This document shows positions 12,426 through 26,000 of a DNA stretch of 64,000 bases, piece by piece (the first letter of the stretch is position 1; each line of letters opens with the position of its first letter). The notes beneath the pieces were generated by a model. That model was not told the origin of the DNA. It was given only the letters and a program-made list of their open reading frames with translations, and did no database searches. The stretch is from Pieris napi. Its lineage: Eukaryota; Arthropoda; Insecta; Lepidoptera; Pieridae. The position numbers were made by a program, and so were the translations under genes. Location: contig NC_062252.1 in NCBI RefSeq assembly GCF_905475465.1, positions 11,284,001 through 11,348,000 of the forward strand, given 5' to 3'.

Positions 12426-14027
12426 AAAATATCTATAGGTATATAGTTTAACTTAAGCGGGCCATAGACGGACTGAATATTGCAGTCAAGACCGACTGCA
12501 ATATGCGTTTTACACTTTTATATAAAACACGTTTAGTTATTGGCAAAGCTATGGACAATCAGTCTTGTGTCAGTTTTAAATTCAAAATTAATGCGCAACG
12601 CGTCAGACTTATAATATTGGAAAATCTTTTATTTTAGTTCACCTCGTTAGAACTTCAGTTAAAACATAACAAAACCACTTTTAAATTAAGGCTTCAATTT
12701 ACCTTAATCTACATCTCAACAATGTTCCTCGGTATACGTACCAAGATAAATAAATAACTTAAAACACTTTCGTGCTATCATCTAATGTTCTATAATCATA
12801 ATGTGTATGTAGTTACATTATTTAGATATCTTGAACTAATTGGTCGTAGACATATTTGAAATTCCTTTCCTTAGGAATTAAAATTCTATATGAATTAATT
12901 TCTTGGAAAATATTTCCTGTACAAGCGTAGTTTGGTAAGAATTTAGCAGACAGTAGGAAATGACTTTGTTTAATATTATGTAATTATTTTTATATAAATC
13001 CTGCTTTGAATTATTGTCCATTAATGAAAACCGCATACGAAAGTTGTTTCGTATGTACGTACCCCTAACTCTTCGAGCCATTATTGAGAAGAGTCTATAA
13101 TATCAAAATTTAACATAACCAAATACACAAGCATTAAATTTATCTTCAATCCCACACGTAACCGGCAATACACAAAAATATTATTTAGCAGCGAGTCTTT
13201 ACAACAGCTTGCCTCCTGAGACATGAGAAATAGTAGCAGTGGACGCTTGCGAAGTTTTTTGGTAGATGAATGCTAGATGATGTTTCATCTAGCAGTAATA
13301 GCGTACGATGGTGGCGTGATATATATGCATTTTACTTTTTGTTTATTTTCGTTTTTAATATATTTCTCATGTAAGTAACATGTATGTTTTTAAAGAGAAT
13401 AAACTTCTTTTAACCTAACAGTATATGTATAACGCTATAACATTTTAGAGAAAACTTAGGTCACAATTATGATTTATTACCATCGCGACGTGATTCACAG
13501 AATTGCGTGACGAATATACTCACATATTAGTCAGGATTTGACCCCTGCTTCTGATTTACCTGTCCCAAGAGACACCTTATTGTTAAATCATAAAAGGTAT
13601 ATATACTTATATCGAATCTTGTATTATGAGCTAATATATCACATACCAAACCTGTCCGTTTCTCTCATCGAAATTAAGAACGAAAACATTTTAAATGAAC
13701 TATAAGTTTGTAAGTGTTGCTGTATTGAACTTTTCAGTTTGCCTACAGTTGAATAATTTTCTACAATAGTGAAAATTTAAATAATTGATAGTCACACAAT
13801 TTTGCTTACATGTTTATACAAATATCAATAAAGCAGTTTCAGTAGCTTTTAAGAATAACGCCTCTACTAATAATAGATTTTTTTTAATTTACACTTGCAT
13901 GGACGGTGAACCATAATATCTAGATTTTACTTTAGATTACACAAAACACCATGTCTGAGACGCAAAAATTGACGAGCGTCCTAAAGAGCAAAAAAACATG
14001 TGTGTAATTTTATGTACACGCGTTAGA
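12426..14027. other. AT-rich intergenic stretch
   Basis: No gene or shared repeat is recognised. A small hairpin (GCTAGATGA, loop TGTT, TCATCTAGC) lies near 13270-13293. Confidence 0.4.
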
Positions 14028-14178
14028 AGTTTTACTTCTTTGGCGTAACAAGATAAAAATCTTTTCAAAAATTTTATCTTTCGCCTTATTCTACGTTTGT
14101 AGAAAAAACTACACTATCTATAGAAAAAAATTACTCTCATCATTTTTCCCTAACGCGCCAATAGAAGTATAACTTCAA
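14028..14178. mobile_element. Short inverted-repeat element (MITE-like)
   Basis: The left end reads GAAGTTTTACTTCTTTGGCG and the right end is its approximate inverse (CGCGCCAATAGAAGTATAAC then TTC). The interior is AT-rich with no ORF. Size and end structure suggest a miniature inverted-repeat element. A target duplication was not evident. Confidence 0.45.
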
Positions 14179-16683
14179 AAATAATCAATTGGTGGATGTT
14201 ATACGAAGAATTGGCAACACCGGATCGGACCGGATCAATGCTTAGTCAAAATTATTATGTTTATTTTATCATTAAACAGTTTTCTTAATGCCTATACGTG
14301 TAACATTTTTCAACAGTTGCAACACTAACAGATCAATGCGCGTACGCTGTTTCGACTTCCATTAGCGCGGTTGAATTTAGAACGTCCTCCGATTGGGTGA
14401 CGTGCTACATTAATCATTGGCGCCTGCACTTTTATTTGAATTTTATTAGTTGTATTGTATAAAAGGAAGAAATTATTATTTTCGTGATATTATTCCATAG
14501 GAGAAAAAAACATTTTGGCTTAGATATTTTTTCCTACCATTAGATAATATCATGTTTGAGAAACATAACTACAGGACGTTGAAATAAGAATAAGTTATAT
14601 CCATACCGATCGAAGCCTTTAAATTTCCATTTCACACTAAACATAAAGCAACCTTCAAGTCTTTATCGAATGAAAAACGAGCTAAACAATCCTAAACATT
14701 CGACGTTTAAAAAAACAAAATGCCTCGTTGGCGCCATTCGAATACCGGAGATAAAATCCGGCGTCCCGATTGGTCAGTCGCGCATAATGTTGCCAGATAT
14801 GGCGGAATTCCCTAAATCTTTATAAATTAGACCTTAATGCGTTGGGTTTAATAAGTTTTATATTGGACCTCCGCGTTGAGTGACGGGTTAAGATAGTGCT
14901 TATCTTAAATATTCTGGGTTCGAGATGTGTACGTCAGCGGTGTCGGTCGGAAGAATAATGATCGTTTTGCTGCGAACTGTTTTGAACACGAATGAGAAAT
15001 CTACTTGCTACTCTAAACTGAATAAATTATTGTCTAAAGAAATATTTATTTTTAATTAGCGTTAGAATTTCTATAAATAACGTATCCTCAATCTAAATAT
15101 GTTACAATTAGCTATATTATCGAATATTTTGTTATTTTATTTATTTACAAAAAGCTTGCCACCACTCGGCATGCTGATACATTTGTACTTAAGAAAAATT
15201 AAATACAAGATTGAATGTGACCAGCACTGTGAAAAAACTAGAGGAAAATTAAAAGTGTAAGAATAGCAAGTATGTATATCTAGACCTAGATTGTTTATCA
15301 GAATTCTTAATCTGGATATCGTGTTTGGCCAAAACACGTTCAGAAATGAGGGACAAATGGGATATCTAGAGGGTTCACGAAATTTAGATTTAGTTGGGGT
15401 GGGGCAATGAACCTGATTCTTAAATATCTTAAACGCAAATGATATTCTCATGACAACTAAGTGCTCCAGTCTGGTATTTTCTGATTATCAAAGCCAGAAA
15501 GTTGTAGGCTAATTAGCCAGATATACCGATGGTGAGAAAGGTGCTTTAGCTTGATATAGGCAAACATTACCTCCTGTATACACGCGGTATAATTTTATTT
15601 AACCCCTTTGATAAGTATCGTCAAGTTATCTTGTACAACAAGTACATCGAACGGAGTTCAAATATTTGTCCAAGTTATAATTGGATCGCGTCAAGGGAAC
15701 ATCAAGATGCAATTTTTAATTTTGTAAATTTATTTTACGAATGTACACTAGTGATCTCTTGGATTATTAAAAATAATTGAATTTGATTTTTCAGCTTAAT
15801 TATAAATTTGTCTTGCTGGTATGTTTTTTGATTGATGATTTTTTTTGTACTCTGGTTATGCATTTGAAAAGCAGAAATTATTATTAAGTTAGTGTTTTAG
15901 GTTTTAAGATAGTTTAAGGCAAAATTTGTACCGGTCTATTAAATCACGTTACATGAAATTTTAATATTAAAAAAACTCTTAAATATCTGCTACTTGCGTA
16001 TATATTAATTTTAGGTTATGTAATTTAATATAGCAATGCCTTTCGCAGCAAATTAATATTCATAAGATGTTATAATTAAAAGATTCAATTATAAACAAAG
16101 ACAAAATCATCAAAGACAAACTATCCGGGCACCCCTTCCCGGGCAAATCCGAATGAAAAGCAAACACGCAGCTTGTTGGTACGATGCAAACACAACACTG
16201 GCTGTTGTTGTAAATCGTTGCTTGCTTTTCCGCCACTTTGCGTTTTTTTAATGAGATTATAAATCCCATTTTCATAGAGGCATATCATGTTTACCTATGT
16301 AGGTAATTAAAATTATACCTATATAGTAGGTATGTTTGGTAGAATTTTCGGTGTCAATGGATTTAAAATAAATTGGTTGACTGTAAGAGTCGGTGTACGG
16401 ACGATAATTTACGTCATAAGAAAACATTGATGAATAATTGGATTATTTTATGAATTGCATTGAAATATTATCATTATTTTGTGTAATACAAAGAAGGAGT
16501 TAATTGATTTAATTTATTTCGATATATTAACAAATACATATTTGCATTCGCTGATTAAAATGTTTTTTTTACTTAGATTATAATTACAAGTAAAAATGTG
16601 CTATTAACAACTTAAGATAGGTACAAGCTAAACGCTTACGCAGATCGTGCCTCTCTATAGCTTGTTCCGCGCTCTCGCTTGCA
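14179..16683. other. Intergenic stretch with promoter-like CCAAT cluster
   Basis: Between about 14330 and 14830 the sequence is GC-richer. It holds several inverted CCAAT-type sites (GATTGGGTGACGTG, AATCATTGGCGCC, CGATTGGTCAGTCGCGC) and a 31-codon ORF starting ATGCCTCGTTGG at about 14720. This could be a promoter or a conserved regulatory element, but no transcript evidence is available. The remainder to 16.6 kb is AT-rich with no recognised gene. Confidence 0.35.
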
Positions 16684-16913
16684 AGCTCGGATCAGGCGGA
16701 ACGTGACAATGAGTCATGTTACGCTCGACTCAGGCGGAATGGTCATGTTTTTTTTGCGGCGTTCATCGATTCATAAGTCATTATCACGTCAAAAAATTAA
16801 TTACATTAATTGACAAGTTAACAAGTAAGTATTTTTTAGGATTTTACATATGGACTGGCGGTATTATAAGTAAGTATTTTTTAGGATTTTACATAGGTAC
16901 ATGTGGACTGGCG
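16684..16913 (+). repeat. Local direct repeats
   Basis: A GC-rich unit (CTCGGATCAGGCGGAACGTG and CTCGACTCAGGCGGAATGGT) occurs twice between 16684 and 16750. A 45 bp unit starting AAGTAAGTATTTTTTAGG then occurs twice in tandem (16823 and 16868), the second copy with a small insertion before TGTGGACTGGCG. Confidence 0.65.
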
Positions 16914-17050
16914 ATTAAAAAGAGTGGCGGAGAGTTTATTGCCAGTTCTTCTCTTCCGTGCTACGCCCTTGATTTGAGAACTGGCAGTAAATGTAAAATG
17001 CTTCTAAATGCTTCCTTTTTGACGTTTATGAATAAATGCTTTTGACTTTT
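16905..17050 (+). mobile_element. LINE family B, 3' end
   Basis: GCCAGTTCTTCTCTTCCGTG, GATTTGAGAACTGGCAGTAA and ATGAATAAATGCTTTTGACT form the 3' end of the LINE whose coding tail is seen at 11866-12290. It ends only about 40 bases before the splice acceptor of the first visible exon of the SCAPER-like gene. Confidence 0.7.
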
Positions 17051-17088
17051 GTCAATTGCAATTTGTTTTATGTGCCTTATTGTTTCAG

Positions 17089-20000
17089 CTACCTATGTCT
17101 CAGTGGGTGCCTCGACCGAGCTGATATGTCAGCAGAGGCTCGCGAGAGTATTCAAACCTTGCTGACCGTTTGCGCTGACTTGTCACATCCATGCTCTGTC
17201 GATACTGTGAGTATATCCAAATTTAGCTGTTTTTTAACTTGATTTAGTTTGGTTAGATAAGTTTTTTAGTCCTGTTATTTTAATTTTTTTACTATTTACT
17301 CCATGATTTAGGCAGTTGGTCTATTTAGCCATATTTATGTAATTATAAATATTCCGATAAAGGGCAATATATTGCTATTTACTACATTTTACAAAGTATT
17401 TATTTATTTGCTAATCTTTTCCAAAATATAAGACAATTATGGTAAACATAAATGTTAAATTAAAAATAAAAACACAACAAAAACACTTCCAGTTTTAAGT
17501 TTTACTAGAAATTTTTGGAAAAAAAGATTAGCCAAACAGGAATGATATAGATAATAGGCACTTTTTTAAAACTTAAACATTTCAAATATCAACACTAATT
17601 AATAATAGTCGATCTCCGTCTCTGCGATCTTTGTGTTTGTAGGCTTTATTCTTATTTGTACTTTTAGGGCAACGACCGAGCTACAGCCAGACAAGCCATG
17701 AAAACTGCTCTCGGCACAGGGTTATGCGGCTCCAGAGCCGAATTCTGCGTTTTATTCGCGAAGGGTGCGTCCTTAGAGCAATGTGGAGGCTTCGTTCGAG
17801 CGGCTCGGACTGCTCATCTGCTACGGGCATTGGCCGAAATGGACCATTCAATAGTTCAAGTAAGTTTTATATTTTTTAGTATCATCAACATCCCAAGCGC
17901 AGACGGTAAAGATCTATTGGTGTAACCCCTTTCATGGCACTCCATGGTGTTGGTGACTGAACAGTCCAATGAGCAGAAGGAGAGAATGAAAACCCTAACG
18001 ATTTGCAGGTGACGGAGAGTTGCCAGTTCTTCTACGTGCTTGATTTGAGAGCAGTAAATGTAAAATGGACCCATGGTTTTAAAAATGAATGTAAAAATGA
18101 AAAAAGAATCATAAAAACGCCAACCCAACTTCTCAAAAATACTTCGAAAATGAGAGAAATCAGCAAACAGACTGAGGTGGGAGAAACTGTTACTGTAGAG
18201 TGTAGTTTGCGATTTCTCGTATCTCAAATCTTGCTCATCACAAAGCAAAATATGGCTCGTGTCTCAAAACACTCGTATATCGAGGTACCACTGTATTCGT
18301 ACATTATTACTGCTAATCATATTCGTAGCTAAACAAATCAGCGTCAAAAGTATTTTCCTACTAACAAAAAAAGCACGTAAATTGTATGCATTCAAGCATT
18401 TTTTGTTTGGTCATTACTCCCCACAGTAGCGACGTATTCCATGCGCAATGTATTTGCACAGGCTCCTAATTAACGGGAGTATCACTGTGTGTACTCTGCA
18501 AACAGCGCTCGGCAAATGTCGGCTATTGACAGTCTAAGGGGAAAGTACTTGAAGATACGTCATTGTAGCGTTTTTAAATTGATCCTAGTGCTTGGACATG
18601 CGTTGCCAGTTCTTGTTTGAAGAAATTAAAACGGACTGAGTTTCTTGGCTTGTTCTCCTAATACCAGAGTTTTCTTAAACATGTCTAAGGTCTATATGAA
18701 TTCGTAATACATAATTTAGGTAGGAAAAGAACATTGTACAAGAACTAGCGACTTTGGCTATTACTATTTAATTTCACACATAAGCAAAATTAAGAATTAT
18801 TTTACGTTATCCATACTTATCTATTCGTGATAAAGGTTCGTAGGATATACCTAGGAAAATCCTACGAACCTTAGGTTCGAACCCCGGCTGTGTACCAATG
18901 AACTTTCTTTCTATACGCTCATTTAACATTCGCTCGAACGGTAAAGGAAAACATCGTGAGGAAACCGACTAGACCTAAAATGTCGACGGCGTGTGTCGGG
19001 GACAGGTGGCTCATCACCTACTTGCCTATTAGATTGAAAAATGATTATGAAATAGGATCAGAAATCTGAAGGCCAGACCTGTAAGAGGTTGTAGCGCCAC
19101 TGATTTATTTTATTTTATTTAGTATAACTTGCATCCAATATTACTAATTAACAAGGTTTAAAATGAGTTTGAATTAGTTTTCTTATCGGAAATTTATCAG
19201 ACTTTGGGATATGTACATTACAGTATATTATCTGGTTTATCAAGATTACATCGGTACTATAAGAAAATCAAGTAAAATACTTTTACAAATCCTGAATACA
19301 TTTGAGTCTCGGCAAATAGTGTTTCCGCTCGAGAGTCGGACTAATGTATGCTGAGACTTCGCAAACTATTGTCCCGTATGTAATGCACACCGCAGTATGG
19401 CGCCACACGCATTACTTCTGGCATGCTTGGAATGTCTAACTAACTTATAAGTGTGTTTCTTACGTCAAATCAGCTAAGTCAATGGGTTGATGAGGTTCCG
19501 TGGTCCGAGTAAAAGGTAGTGGCACGGTAGAATCAACGCAGGTAAGTTTCGAATTAAAATTTAAAAAGGCCACACAAAGACTTATGTTGGTAGATGTTCT
19601 TGGTTTGGGAATTACACATTAATTTGAATAGTGCGATTACTCGATTACCGGATCATCTCGACGCTCAGTTGTGGAAGGACGGACGTCGTTGAAGCGTGTT
19701 AACGAATTCGAATTCCTTCCTAAAAATTGGTACGAAAACGGTAAAGAAATTCGAACCGTAATAATGCTAAACTTCATGGAAAGTGAAGGTAGTACTTGGT
19801 GACAATTAAAAGAGTCACAAAAGCTACCCTGTGAAATAAGTAATGCTCAAATAGAGCATTACTTATTAACAGTATACCATTATGAGCTAGCGCTCAATGG
19901 TATACTGTTAAATGTTCGCATCGAATTTTATACGATTATAGAAGTCTGTGATAAGTCCTTTAGCAAAATGTACTGAAATCTCTATGAGTAGAGAAAATCA

Positions 20001-23000
20001 AGACATATCTTAAATTGAATATCAATTTATTAAAAGGAACTCAAGCAGTTGCAAAATGAAAGCTTCAGTAGCATTTTCTTATTAAAGGTGAAGTAATCGG
20101 AAAAGCAAAGAGCTGAAGCAAACTACGAGGTCAATTTAAAATCGCTGCCAGACAACGAGCCAATTTATTATCCGCCCTCGCGATAGTGATGGTTTATATT
20201 TATCGATATTTTCAAATAAATTTTATTGTATGCTTAAAGGATTGGTGGTGAGGATGAGAGACAAATGGAAAAAATTGGTTTTATTAAACATAATGACATG
20301 GACTTAATGTAATCCTCATTATGTAGTACTCAAATACAGGCACAATTTATTTTTATTTATTTAATTGTTGTTATTTTTTATATAAAATATAGTAAAAAAG
20401 ATTGTAGGTGGGACAGGCACCCAATCTGAGAAAATTCTTTGTATTGGATAATCATCACCTGTTATTAGCATATTCAGGTAATCCTTTTAATTACAGGATA
20501 AAAAATAGGTAAAATATTTATTTCATTCAATCAAAGATCCGTTGTGTTTTTCTAGAATTAAAAAATGTCGTCTCTTTTTGTTCGTATAAAAAACAAAAAT
20601 ATCGATATATTGTCCAACCTTATGACTGAAAATTGTTTGCACATCGAGATACATTGATTCTGTAAGATTCTGTTTGCGGAGATCTCCTGCCTTCGTACGT
20701 CCTAATTGACTTAGCGTACATATTAGGTAACCCTTCTCTTATACAATATTTCAGATGTGCATTCTTTATATTTCCTATCTTCGTCAACCCGGGGTTAGAG
20801 GCTACGGGACCGACGATTACGCATTGTTTCATAAGATTTTTACACAATATTGAGTCTACTTTCTTTCGAGTATTCGTATTAATTGGTATTCTTTTTAAAA
20901 TCAAAATTGCTTTTATTTTATAATTTTTAATTTGAATTCTTTTCTCCCCCATTTAGTATGAAGTACTACTCTCTTGGGCACACGCGACCATAAAAGAAAG
21001 TTTCAGTTTGCCAGCACGAGCCCATGTATCCTCCACGGTACGAACTTTTTTCGACCGCATACGCACATGTCGAAGTCGTTTCCCGCGTGATTGTGACAGA
21101 TGTCAATGAGCTGTCACGGGATGTCACAGTGACATTACACCGCGCCGTTTTGGGGTCATAGATATAATGGCGACACGCGACTTTAATAATTTTCGGTTAA
21201 TTTTCGTTCGATTTGATATCATATCGATAATTATGGGAAAGGGTATTTGGAGTGTGCTGTCATTCATCAATATTAGTTCCTTTGTGTACAATTTATTGAC
21301 AGTATTGCACATTTATTATGATCATCAATAAGAGAAGTAATTCAGCATATTTTGATATCAAAATTCTTCTTCAGTCTGTAATTATAAAAAGAAGCATCAA
21401 ACGGGACCTAACATTTATAATGTAATTAGTTCTTTTAAACACGGTATGTGTTCTTCTAAAGACAGCCAACTAAAAGATAAATATTCGATTATAACTCCAC
21501 AAGCCGGCCATAAAGCATCCCGCCCATAACAAAACAGTCAAGATTGCACAAACAAAGAGTCCTAATGGAAATAATAAAACTCAAACAAGAGCGCACTTGG
21601 ACGCCTCCCGGGGGACTGCGAGTCTAAACTTTGATGTCTGAATACACCATGAATAATTGTGGGCCCGCGGGACACCGCTCCGATGTGGGCTAAATCCACT
21701 TTTGCTTTATAAAGACTCTATGGAAATTATTTGTGGACGAAATATTCTGTTAATAAATAAGGCTTTTATCTAATATAAAAAATATTGATCATTGCGTAGA
21801 TGTTTAATTAAGACTGCGCAGTCGCAGTTAAAATTTTGCGTTTTAAATAAGTTTCAGTCTTGGATGTCAAGACAGAATACAGAATACCAATCCGTATCAC
21901 CTCGACGTTCGTCGTTCCACAACTGAGCGTTTCTTAAGGCAGTTTATGCCGCGCACCACCTGTATGTGGAACCAGCTGCCCACTGAAGTATTTCCGAATC
22001 AATACGACTTAGAGTCCTTCAAGAAGCGTACCAATTCTTATAAGCCCGGCAACGCACTTGCAAGCCTCCTGGCAATGTGAGTGTCCATGGGCGGCTGTAT
22101 CACTTAACATCAGATGAGGCCCGTTTGCCTCCTGTTACACTAAAAAAATAAAAATTTCACCAGTGCAGCATGAATAATGCCAATTCCCCGTGGGGCGTTA
22201 CGTGAGCCCTTAATAGATAATAAACACGATTATAAGTTTATTAACCACCGCAGATGTACTGTTTTTGGGGGAATTGGCGGGTGATTGATGCGTTTGCGCT
22301 GTGGTCACAGAGTACCCAGCTGCTCCCAAATAATCGAAATTTGATATACTTAGCGTCAATTATTTTATGATTCTAGCTAGCAATATTCTCATTACTTTTT
22401 GTTCGTGTGTTTTTAAAGTATGAGATATTAACTGTCAATTAATTAATAAAAATATAATCTATAAATCATAGCTCACAAACATTTACCCTGTATAGAGTTC
22501 CGTAACCACTCAATGCCGATTAGTCCAGTCAAATTATGGCTAAAAACGGGTTAAATAAACATGAGCGAACACAGTTTGGGGATTTTAAGGATCGATAGGG
22601 GGGTGTATTCTGAGCATAAATTCCAATTTGAGGGGTTGTACTGAGGTCAGCTCAAGGTCATTTCGATGGAAACGCGTTTAACTGGATATCTCGAGAATGG
22701 TTAGTGTTAGGCGAAAAATTGTAGAGACCTTTTCTTTTCCAAACAAAATTTACTAACTTTTTTATGTGAAACTTTTTTTTATAACATTAATATTTTTCAA
22801 GATATTACTCCCGCAAGGCAAAAATTTTACTTTTTTTTCCATTTTTCGTCGTTTTCTCCCCAACCATTCAATTTTATTAAATTTTACCGATCATCGAAGT
22901 GTAGAACTTTTAATTATGAACAATTTTGTACTCAAACTTTTTTCCGTAATGCCAATACCTTCGGAGTTATAGATTACTTTACCGAGCGAAATCCGCGCCA

Positions 23001-26000
23001 TTGTCGCAACCTGTATCCACAGATAAGTTTTTAGGCAACGAGAGCAATAAGACCAGATTCATCTCACTACTGAAAACGGTTCTCATCAAATCAGACATAG
23101 AGGTGGAGCAAGCCGTAGAGGATGCGGATGGTCTAATTATCAGTACGGCTAAGAGAATTTCGCAGGAGTATAGTGCTGTGGTTGTTATTGGTGAGGATGT
23201 GGATTTGCTGGTTTTGCTGACTGCAACAGCCGGCGCGTGCAACAACATTTACTTGAGAAAACCTGGCCGAGGCAAATCGACGGACGCTACACATAGCTCA
23301 TACTGCCTCAAACCGATATATGGGCCGAATGCCGCAAAAACCTTTTATTTTTGCACGCGATTAGTGGTTGCGACACAACGTCGGCACCATTTAACCTAGG
23401 CAAGATGAAAACAATGACCGCGTTGAAAAATCTCCGGATTTGCTTTTGTTAAATGAAGTTTTTCTGCAAGACAAAGCAGATAAAACAACTATCGCTTCAT
23501 ACGGCGAACAATTCATTTTGAATTTGTATCGCAAGGCAGATGACACGAATTGTACCAATCTCAACGAGCTCCGATATAAGGGATATAAAAAAATGGCAGG
23601 CAGTGGGAGGGTTAAATTAGAATCCCTTCCTCCTACCTCTGATGCGGCATTTTTCCACTCGTTGAGGTGTTTCTACCAAGTTCAATACTGGCTGGAAAAT
23701 TATCTGAAACCCGAGGAATGGGGCTGGCGTCGCACCCCCCGTTGATTGCAGCCGATAGCAATGTCATTGAAACCAGCTCCGGATAATTTACTGAGATCGA
23801 TTGCGCGCAAATGCAAAACCAAATGCGGCAAAGCGTGCGGATGCAGAAAGGCCGGCCTCTTTTGGCACAATGTGTGAAACAGTTTTAATTGTTAATTTAC
23901 TTCTTACCCAAATTAACCCAAATTAAATACCTAATTTTAAATAGTTTAATCGATTTACCTTTTTATATAGCGACAGTGGCGCGGATTTCGCTCGGTAAAG
24001 TAATCTATAACTCCGAAGGTATTGGCATTACGGAAAAAAGTTTGAGTACAAAATTGTTCATAATTAAAAGTTCTACACTTCGATGATCGGTAAAATTTAA
24101 TAAAATTGAATGGTTGGGGAGAAAACGACGAAAAATGGAAAAAAAAGTAAAATTTTTGCCTTGCGGGAGTAATATCTTGAAAAATATTAATGTTATAAAA
24201 AAAAGTTTCAGATAAAAAAGTTAGTAAATTTTGTTTGGAAAAGAAAAGGTCTCTACATTTTTTCGCCTAACACTAACCATTCTCGAGATATCGAGTTAAA
24301 CGCGATTCCATCGAAATGACCTTGAGCTGACCTCAGTACAACCCCTCAAATTGGAATTTATGCTCAGAATACACCCCCCTATCGATCCTCAAAATCCCCA
24401 AACTGTGTTCGCTCATGTTTATTTATTTCGTAATTTGACTGGAGTAGATATGCTTACACATTGTTGCATGTCTGTTTCATTGTTCCTTAGAAATAAAGGT
24501 CAGATTTATGTGCCTGACTTATGATCTTTACGTCTGACGTCGGTCTTACAATGTTATACTACATTGTGATAATTATTCGAAAGCAGGTTCTCAAATGAGA
24601 CTTGGTTCAACTCACTGTTAATTATCGCAGTTTATCTTGGGGGCGACAAAATTAAAACTGATCAGGTAAAATGATTAGATTTCACATTTAAAAATTGTGA
24701 AAATTTGAGCCTAGTGGCTCCAGCGTGTGACTCTCAAAACCGAAGTCGTAGGTTCGATCCCCGGCTGTGCACCAATGGACTTTCATTCAATGTGCCCATT
24801 AAATATTCACTCGAACGGTGAAGGAAAACATCGTGACTTGCTTTAAGGTGGGAACTGACCAAAGTTACGATGTGTAATGTAGCATTTGCATCGAGCGTGT
24901 AACGCATCGAGCATGTTACGCTGTGTTTTAAAATCGGCGTAACATGCTCGTCAAACGTCTGTGCTCCGCTTTCGCCGCCAGTGTTCACGAGATGGCCGAC
25001 AGCGAGGACGCGTTGGTATCTTTGATTCTACTTAATTATTGTTTCATCCAAATTAAGAAGAAGAAAAAACGTTACTGGACATTAAACTTATTTAAAAACA
25101 GAGGCGTATGTGGTGGTTTATCATTGATAGCAACTTTGAAAAACCAAATTATTACTGGACAGTATAAAAACTTTGTACGCATGTCTCCGATCGATTTTGA
25201 AGAACTGTTGAATTTATTTGCTCTGGATGAGCTGGGTTCCACAACACTTCCTCTTCTCTCGAGATTTTTCTTTGTCCGACTCCATGTGTGATTGATTGAT
25301 TGATTGACGTGTGATTACTCGCTACGCGCGTGCGCTCGGGACGACTTTTGACAAAGAGCGTACTGACCGAACCGCGTAACACTCAAAGGATTCGCCAAAA
25401 AACCGACAGCCGGGTGGAGCACTCAAAGCGAGCAACGAGCCGCTCGTTGCTCGCTGGTTTCCCCGTAACACGACGTACTGACTGCACGAATCCTCGCTGT
25501 GTAACATTACATTACATGTTACATTACACCTCGTAACTTTGGTCAGTTCCCACCTTTAGACACAAATGTCGACGGCGTGTGTCAAGACAGGAGGCTGATC
25601 ACCTACTTGCCTATTAGTCTAGTCGACAAGTTGAAAATGGTACAAAATAGAGATACTGCTCTTAAAATTATGTGCAATAGCTCATTGGATCCGGAATGAC
25701 GTCTAGAAAAATGTGCCAAAAGCGTGTATTAGCACATAAAAAATTGCAAAAGTTATAAACAATTAAAGATGAAAAAAAATGGCATTTCGTTTTTTGCCAA
25801 TATTTAATAAACTATTAATATTTAAGAAATTTCAAGACGGTAGTTCGAGAAAATTTCGTTAGTTAACAATTGTTTAACTTGTTGAAAAATTAATTTTAAG
25901 TAAAATTTCCAACGGGAATAAATTAATTATAGAGTACAAAACACACCATATTTTTTTCAAATTTAAAAGAAAATATTCAATACCTTAAATAAATTAATTA

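Noticed and set aside
15137..15451. A 104-codon minus-strand ORF.
   Set aside because: No recognisable motif or promoter and no supporting context.
1..17088. Search for upstream exons of the SCAPER-like gene.
   Set aside because: No GC-richer segment had both splice borders and an open, family-like frame; the missing exons are assumed to lie outside the window.
17856..18332. Overlapping ORFs of 130 codons (minus) and 109 codons (plus).
   Set aside because: They span a LINE 3' remnant and a pogo-like end and share no recognisable domain; both are chance frames in repeat sequence.
20620..20952. A 110-codon minus-strand ORF.
   Set aside because: No domain, no splice context and AT-biased composition; not supported as a gene.
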